Below are positions 59,523 to 64,000 of a DNA stretch of 64,000 nt, piece after piece (the stretch's first letter is position 1; each line of letters starts with the position of its first letter). Under the pieces are notes generated by a model that worked only from the letters and a program-made list of their open reading frames with translations, did not search any database and was not told the origin of the DNA. Source of the stretch: Pedobacter sp. (GTDB taxonomy: Bacteria; Bacteroidota; Bacteroidia; Sphingobacteriales; Sphingobacteriaceae); assembly GCA_031119475.1 (NCBI GenBank), contig JAVHXV010000001.1, positions 310,001 to 374,000 of the forward strand, given 5' to 3'. A program made the position numbers and the translations under genes.

Positions 59523-62500
59523 ATGAGAAAAAACCTTTACAAAACACTGTATGGAAAGCCTTTGGCTTTAATTTTTTTCCTTCTTATCGGTATGTCCCAT
59601 GCTTTCTCCCAAGGCAACCAGGGTACGGTAAAGGGAAAGGTTTCAGATGAAACTGGCGTATTGCCGTCGGCAACGATCAGGGTAGCAGGTACTGCGAGTG
59701 CCATATCTGCTGATGCAAATGGAGACTATCTGTTAAAGCTTGCTCCCGGTACGTATACGCTGACCAGCACTTACCTGGGCTACACGACCCAAGTGGCTAA
59801 CAATGTGATCGTAACTGCCGGAAAGGAAACCATCGTCAACTTTAAGATGGAAGGCAGTACGCAACTAAAGGAGGTCGTTGTTACCTACGGTAAACAAAAA
59901 TCGCGCGAAGTAACAGGGTCTATTGTTACACTGAGCTCGCAAGGCCTTGATGATATGCCGGTAAACCAGTTTGCCCAGCAATTGCAGGGAAAAGCTGCCG
60001 GTGTCCAGGTTCTACAGAGCAGTGGCCAGCCAGGCAGGGGAGTAGAATTCAGGATCCGTGGCGCCGCATCTTTCAATGCCAGCAACCAGCCCCTTTTTGT
60101 GGTAGATGGGATGCCGGTTACCGGAAGCATCAACAACATCAACCCTTCAGAAATCGAAAGCTACAGCATCTTAAAAGATGCCGCTGCAACGGCACTCTAT
60201 GGTTCAAGGGCTTCAAATGGTGTGGTATTGATCACCACGAAACATGCAAAGGCCGGCGATAGCAAAATAGAGTTTAACAGTAACTACGGACTACAGAAAA
60301 TCCCAGAAAACAAATTACCTAGACCAATGAACGCCAGGGAATTTGCCACTTTCATGAAAGAGCGTTGGGATGACGGACTGAGATATAACCCAGCTTATAC
60401 TGTTGCAGCAGATTATGCGGCGGCCTACAGTAACCCAAGCCAGTATGGCGAAGGCACAAATTGGTTCAAATTGCTCACCAGGACCGCACCTATCCAAAAT
60501 TATGACCTTACCATCCAAACCGCTAGGGAAAATTCTTCGTCAACGTTGATCGCTGGCTACCAGGAACAACAAGGTGTAGTGTTGAATACAGGAACGAAGT
60601 TATTTTCACTTCGATTTAACCAAGATATATCCTTGGTAAACAACAAATTGAAAATTGGATTCAATGTGGCGCCGAGCTACCGTCTGGACCACAACAATAG
60701 GCTTTCAACCGATGGCGTAGGTGGTCTCTTCGAGCGTTTGTTTGAGGCCAGTCCATTGGTGGCCCCTTATGATGCGGATGGAAACTACATCAGAAATGTT
60801 TCTTCTCCAGGAATGGTAGCCTATATCAACCCCTTGGCTATTTTCAACCTGACCAAGGACGATTATAAAACCACCCGGATTTTAGGAAATGCCTACCTCA
60901 ACTATGAGTTTTTGAAAGGGCTATCTTTCAAGGCCAATATCGGTGTAGATAAAGGGGCAGAGACCAATGATTATTTCCAATCCGGGCAGGTCACTTCGAG
61001 TGCCAACAATCCAACGGGAACTAGTAAATCGGCCGACAATGGCTCTTATACCGCAGAGGGTTATTTTACCTACAATAAATCTTATAAAGACCATAATTTT
61101 GAGGCCCTGGCCGGATATTCCATTCAAGAATATAGCGGAACAAGTAATTCTTTGACAGGTCTGGGTTTTGCGAGCGAAGACATCCCTTATTTATCAGCTG
61201 CAACGAGCATTACCGGAACAAGCAATTATAATGCGTATCGCTTATTGTCTACCATCGGCAGGCTAAATTATAGCTTTAAAGGAAGATATCTGCTATCTGC
61301 TGCAATCAGGAGGGATGGCTCGTCGAGATTTGGTGCCAATAAGCAGTTCGGTAATTTTCCGTCTGTTTCTGCAGGATGGATCGTGAGCGATGAAAGCTTC
61401 ATGAAAAATGTGAAACTTGTCGATTTCTTTAAACTTCGTGCCAGCTATGGCCTCACCGGAAATAACGCCTTTGGCAACTATGATGCACAAGCGCTGGTGG
61501 GCAATTTCTATTATGATTTCAATAATGTCATTACCCAAGGCTCTACCATCAATGCTTTGCCTAACAGCGAGTTGCGCTGGGAGAGAAATAAACAGTTCGA
61601 CCTTGGTTTTGAACTCTCCATCCTAAAAAATAGGATCAATATTACCTATGATTATTACCACAAAATATCAGATGGCCTGATTTTGCCAAGACAGATCCCT
61701 AAGGCATCAGGGTTTTCGCAAATCCTGTTCAACATCGGGGAAATAGAGTTTTGGGGACATGAGCTGACAGTGAGTTCGACCAATACCACAGGGAAATTCA
61801 AATGGAATACCAACCTGAACGTATCTATAGATAGAAATATCATCAACAAACTGGTCGACCCGGGCTATATCCGTAGGCTGAACAATGTTACATCAGATTA
61901 CTTCCGTCACCAGGAGGGAAGGCATCTTGGCGAATTTTATGGCTTTGTTTTCCAAGGTCTTTATAAGGATGCGAATGATCTGGCTACTTCTGCAAAATAC
62001 CTTGCCACCACTGCCAATCCAAATGGTTCATCGGCTATTGGTACCATTAAGGTGCAGGACATCAACAATGATGGTGTGATCGATGATGTGAACGACCGTA
62101 CCTTTATTGGCGATCCAACGCCGAAGTTTACAGGGGGTATCACCAACAGCTTTAGCTATAAGAACTTCGACCTCAGCATCAGCATGGCATTTTCTGTAGG
62201 TGGGAAAATCTTAAATGCGGCAAAATGGGCCTATCAGACCAATATGGACGGATCGCGCTTGCCATTGGCAGCTGTAGTAGACCGTTGGAGATCTGAAGAA
62301 AATCCAGGTTCGGGTATCTACCCAAGAACGTTGACCAACACAACGGCATTGGGAAGGAGCGTAAATTCGCAATGGGTGGAAGATGGATCTTACCTGACCG
62401 CGAAAAATATCTCGCTTGGTTACAAATTCAACCTCAAAAACAACATGGCGCTTAAAAACCTAAGGGTTTATGCTTCGGTCCAACAGGCTTTTGTGATTAC

Positions 62501-62630
62501 TGGTTTCTCTGGACTTAACCCTGAGATCAACATTACGGGAGCAGATCCGACCTTGGGTATAGGGATCAATGAAGAGGCTTATGCCGTGCCAAGAACTTTT
62601 TCGATCGGCATTTCAACGACGTTCAAGTAA
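59523..62630 (+). CDS. SusC/RagA-family TonB-linked outer-membrane protein
   Basis: ATG 59523 gives 1035 residues; a GTG at 59478 adds 15. A signal peptide (LALIFFLLIGMSHAFSQ) is followed by a carboxypeptidase-regulatory-like domain (GTVKGKVSDETG, then TYLGYTTQV), the TonB box region (LKEVVVTYGKQKSREVTGS) and the plug (FRIRGAASFNASNQPLFVVDG, then DAAATALYGSRASNGVVLITT). The large beta-barrel follows, ending FSIGISTTFK. It imports oligosaccharides or peptides with the SusD-like partner just downstream. There is no STN domain, so no FecR signalling is expected. Confidence 0.95.
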   Translation: MRKNLYKTLYGKPLALIFFLLIGMSHAFSQGNQGTVKGKVSDETGVLPSATIRVAGTASAISADANGDYLLKLAPGTYTLTSTYLGYTTQVANNVIVTAGKETIVNFKMEGSTQLKEVVVTYGKQKSREVTGSIVTLSSQGLDDMPVNQFAQQLQGKAAGVQVLQSSGQPGRGVEFRIRGAASFNASNQPLFVVDGMPVTGSINNINPSEIESYSILKDAAATALYGSRASNGVVLITTKHAKAGDSKIEFNSNYGLQKIPENKLPRPMNAREFATFMKERWDDGLRYNPAYTVAADYAAAYSNPSQYGEGTNWFKLLTRTAPIQNYDLTIQTARENSSSTLIAGYQEQQGVVLNTGTKLFSLRFNQDISLVNNKLKIGFNVAPSYRLDHNNRLSTDGVGGLFERLFEASPLVAPYDADGNYIRNVSSPGMVAYINPLAIFNLTKDDYKTTRILGNAYLNYEFLKGLSFKANIGVDKGAETNDYFQSGQVTSSANNPTGTSKSADNGSYTAEGYFTYNKSYKDHNFEALAGYSIQEYSGTSNSLTGLGFASEDIPYLSAATSITGTSNYNAYRLLSTIGRLNYSFKGRYLLSAAIRRDGSSRFGANKQFGNFPSVSAGWIVSDESFMKNVKLVDFFKLRASYGLTGNNAFGNYDAQALVGNFYYDFNNVITQGSTINALPNSELRWERNKQFDLGFELSILKNRINITYDYYHKISDGLILPRQIPKASGFSQILFNIGEIEFWGHELTVSSTNTTGKFKWNTNLNVSIDRNIINKLVDPGYIRRLNNVTSDYFRHQEGRHLGEFYGFVFQGLYKDANDLATSAKYLATTANPNGSSAIGTIKVQDINNDGVIDDVNDRTFIGDPTPKFTGGITNSFSYKNFDLSISMAFSVGGKILNAAKWAYQTNMDGSRLPLAAVVDRWRSEENPGSGIYPRTLTNTTALGRSVNSQWVEDGSYLTAKNISLGYKFNLKNNMALKNLRVYASVQQAFVITGFSGLNPEINITGADPTLGIGINEEAYAVPRTFSIGISTTFK

Positions 62631-62651
62631 TCATCTATTTAATTTAAGAAA

Positions 62652-64000
62652 ATGAAAAAGATATATATCATTATCGTTCTGGTCTCTTTTGCGGCGTCAT
62701 CGTGCAAAAAAGATTTCCTGACCCTCAATCCGGAGGATAAATATACCGATGCAAACTATTATAAAACAGAAGCGCAGTTCAAATCGGCAGTTGTGGCTGC
62801 TTACGCCCCGCTCCGCGATGTGCTGTTGAACGATTATTTTACTTCTGAAATGCACTCTGACAATACAGTGTACCAGCCCATCCCATCAAACAGGGGAACA
62901 GCCTACCTGGAGCGTGAAAATATTTCCGATTTTCGGAATACTTCTACAAATGCCTATGCGGCGGCGACCTGGGAACATAGCTACAAAGGCATATCAAGGT
63001 GCAACATAGTCATTGAGCGTTTAAAAACGGCTAATCTACCAGCTGCTGTTACGGCAAACCTTGATGGACAGGCCAAGTTCTTAAGGGCATTAAATTACTT
63101 TAAGCTCGTGCGTTTATATGGTGGAGTGCCGCTCTTCCTTAAAGAGGTAACTAAAGCCGAGGATGCATTTTTGATCCGTTCGTCTGAGGCCGAGGTCTAT
63201 AACCAGATCATTGCCGACGCAAAAGATGCGATAGACAAATTGGCGGCGCCAGTATTTACGGGCAATAAACAGACAGGTGAGGCTACAAAAGGTTCAGCCA
63301 CGATGCTGTTGGCAGAAGTCTACGCTACACAGAAAAAATGGGCAGATGTAGAAAACTTATTGCTCACTTTGGCACCCATGGGCTATCAGCTCAATACAAA
63401 CTATACGGATGCCTTTACAGTTGCAAATAAAAACAGCCGTGAATCAATTTTTGAGGTCCAGTTTTTAGAAGGAACCGCTACCGGAACTACGCCTAACATC
63501 CTGCCTACGCATTTCCTGCCTAGGGCATCAACCAATACCGCATTGGTCACCGGTGTAGCGGTAACCAACAACTCCACAGGTGGATGGAATACACCTTCTA
63601 CAGATCTGATCAATACGTACGAGGCTGGAGACAAACGTTTAGATGCGTCCATCGGAATTGTTGAAGGTACCTACAATGGAAGTGACCTGTTTGTCTATTC
63701 TGCTGTAAAAAGTATTGTAGGTTATGTGCCTGCTGCTGGTAAGATTGGTGTCCCATACATCAAAAAGTATCTGCTCAACACTTTTACCATCAATACGGGA
63801 TCAAGTGTCAATTTCCCGATCTATCGCTATGCTGACGCTTTATTGTTATTGGCCGAAGCACAGAACGAACAGGGAAAAGCACCACTTACCGCTCTAAATG
63901 CCGTAAGGGTACGTGCTGGCCTTACCGCTTCTAACAGCGCCGATCAAGGTGTGCTCCGTACGCTCATTGCACACGAGAGAAGGGTAGAACTGGCCTTCGA
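62652..64000 (+). CDS. SusD/RagB-family outer-membrane lipoprotein (3' end beyond window)
   Basis: ATG 62652, 21 bases after the SusC stop, opens a frame without stop to the window end (449 codons visible). The lipoprotein signal is IIVLVSFAASSCKKDF. The mature chain has the SusD TPR fold: TLNPEDKYTDANYYKTEAQF, then RALNYFKLVRLYGGVPLFL, PIYRYADALLLLAEAQNEQ, and near the edge HERRVELAF. SusD-type proteins sit on the SusC barrel and bind the substrate. Confidence 0.93.
   Translation, partial: MKKIYIIIVLVSFAASSCKKDFLTLNPEDKYTDANYYKTEAQFKSAVVAAYAPLRDVLLNDYFTSEMHSDNTVYQPIPSNRGTAYLERENISDFRNTSTNAYAAATWEHSYKGISRCNIVIERLKTANLPAAVTANLDGQAKFLRALNYFKLVRLYGGVPLFLKEVTKAEDAFLIRSSEAEVYNQIIADAKDAIDKLAAPVFTGNKQTGEATKGSATMLLAEVYATQKKWADVENLLLTLAPMGYQLNTNYTDAFTVANKNSRESIFEVQFLEGTATGTTPNILPTHFLPRASTNTALVTGVAVTNNSTGGWNTPSTDLINTYEAGDKRLDASIGIVEGTYNGSDLFVYSAVKSIVGYVPAAGKIGVPYIKKYLLNTFTINTGSSVNFPIYRYADALLLLAEAQNEQGKAPLTALNAVRVRAGLTASNSADQGVLRTLIAHERRVELAF

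Noticed and set aside
59885..60142. Antisense frames inside the SusC gene
   Set aside because: They are compositional shadows of the long coding frame.

Overview
The window reads as a chromosome segment of a Bacteroidota species, most likely Sphingobacteriaceae close to Pedobacter (taxonomy is inference). Signs are a SusC/SusD pair at the right edge, Bacteroidota promoters (TAnnTTTG -7 boxes, some with a -33 TTG), near absence of Shine-Dalgarno sites, a PD40/carboxypeptidase-regulatory/OmpA outer-membrane protein, and lipoproteins of families typical of this phylum. No rRNA, tRNA, CRISPR array, phage, transposase or plasmid gene was seen. The one structural RNA is RNase P RNA (rnpB, minus strand, about 30984-31406).

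Layout. 1-8300: end of an OmpA-family protein, an SRPBCC/ArsR operon with two palindromic operators, a Bcr/CflA-type MFS exporter, a minus-strand stress-like operon (small membrane protein, PRC-barrel, DUF892), a cupin anti-sigma-like protein, an AlkB plus CoiA-like nuclease operon and a diheme cytochrome c. 8500-20000: two single-domain response regulators, S1/P1 nuclease, DUF1573 protein, CmoA with an ICMT-like membrane methyltransferase, hydroxyisobutyrate-type dehydrogenase, SDR, DUF4142 lipoprotein, an inorganic pyrophosphatase with an extra C-terminal domain, MscS and MerR. 20000-31400: alaS, gatB with a TlpA-type lipoprotein, PhoB-like regulator, RluA-type pseudouridine synthase, ClC antiporter, NtrC-type regulator, rnpB. 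31600-47300: cytochrome c/SCO1, phosphohexomutase, aspartate kinase and lysA, glutaryl-CoA dehydrogenase, folB/glcD-type oxidase, thioesterase, Hsp20, a conserved 437-aa protein, GH43, GNAT, YajQ. 47400-57400: ppk1-ppx, a second AlkB, and an operon of ROK/polyphosphate-glucokinase-like kinase, HAD phosphatase, gnd, zwf and pgl, which together could route polyphosphate energy and glucose into the oxidative pentose-phosphate pathway. 57700-64000: DUF1624 acyltransferase, a hypothetical protein and the SusC/SusD pair.

The most striking feature is not a gene. About two dozen intergenic regions hold degenerate tandem repeats with a 7-bp period (8 bp in a few). The unit sequence changes from locus to locus but the period does not. 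On either strand the usual order is an A/G-rich arm, a short core, then a C/T-rich arm. The arms abut genes so closely that they supply stop codons and sometimes the last codons. They occur at 10 of the 13 convergent gene junctions counted by eye. Two core sequences recur at distant loci. I know of no name for this element and treat it as the main candidate for something undescribed.
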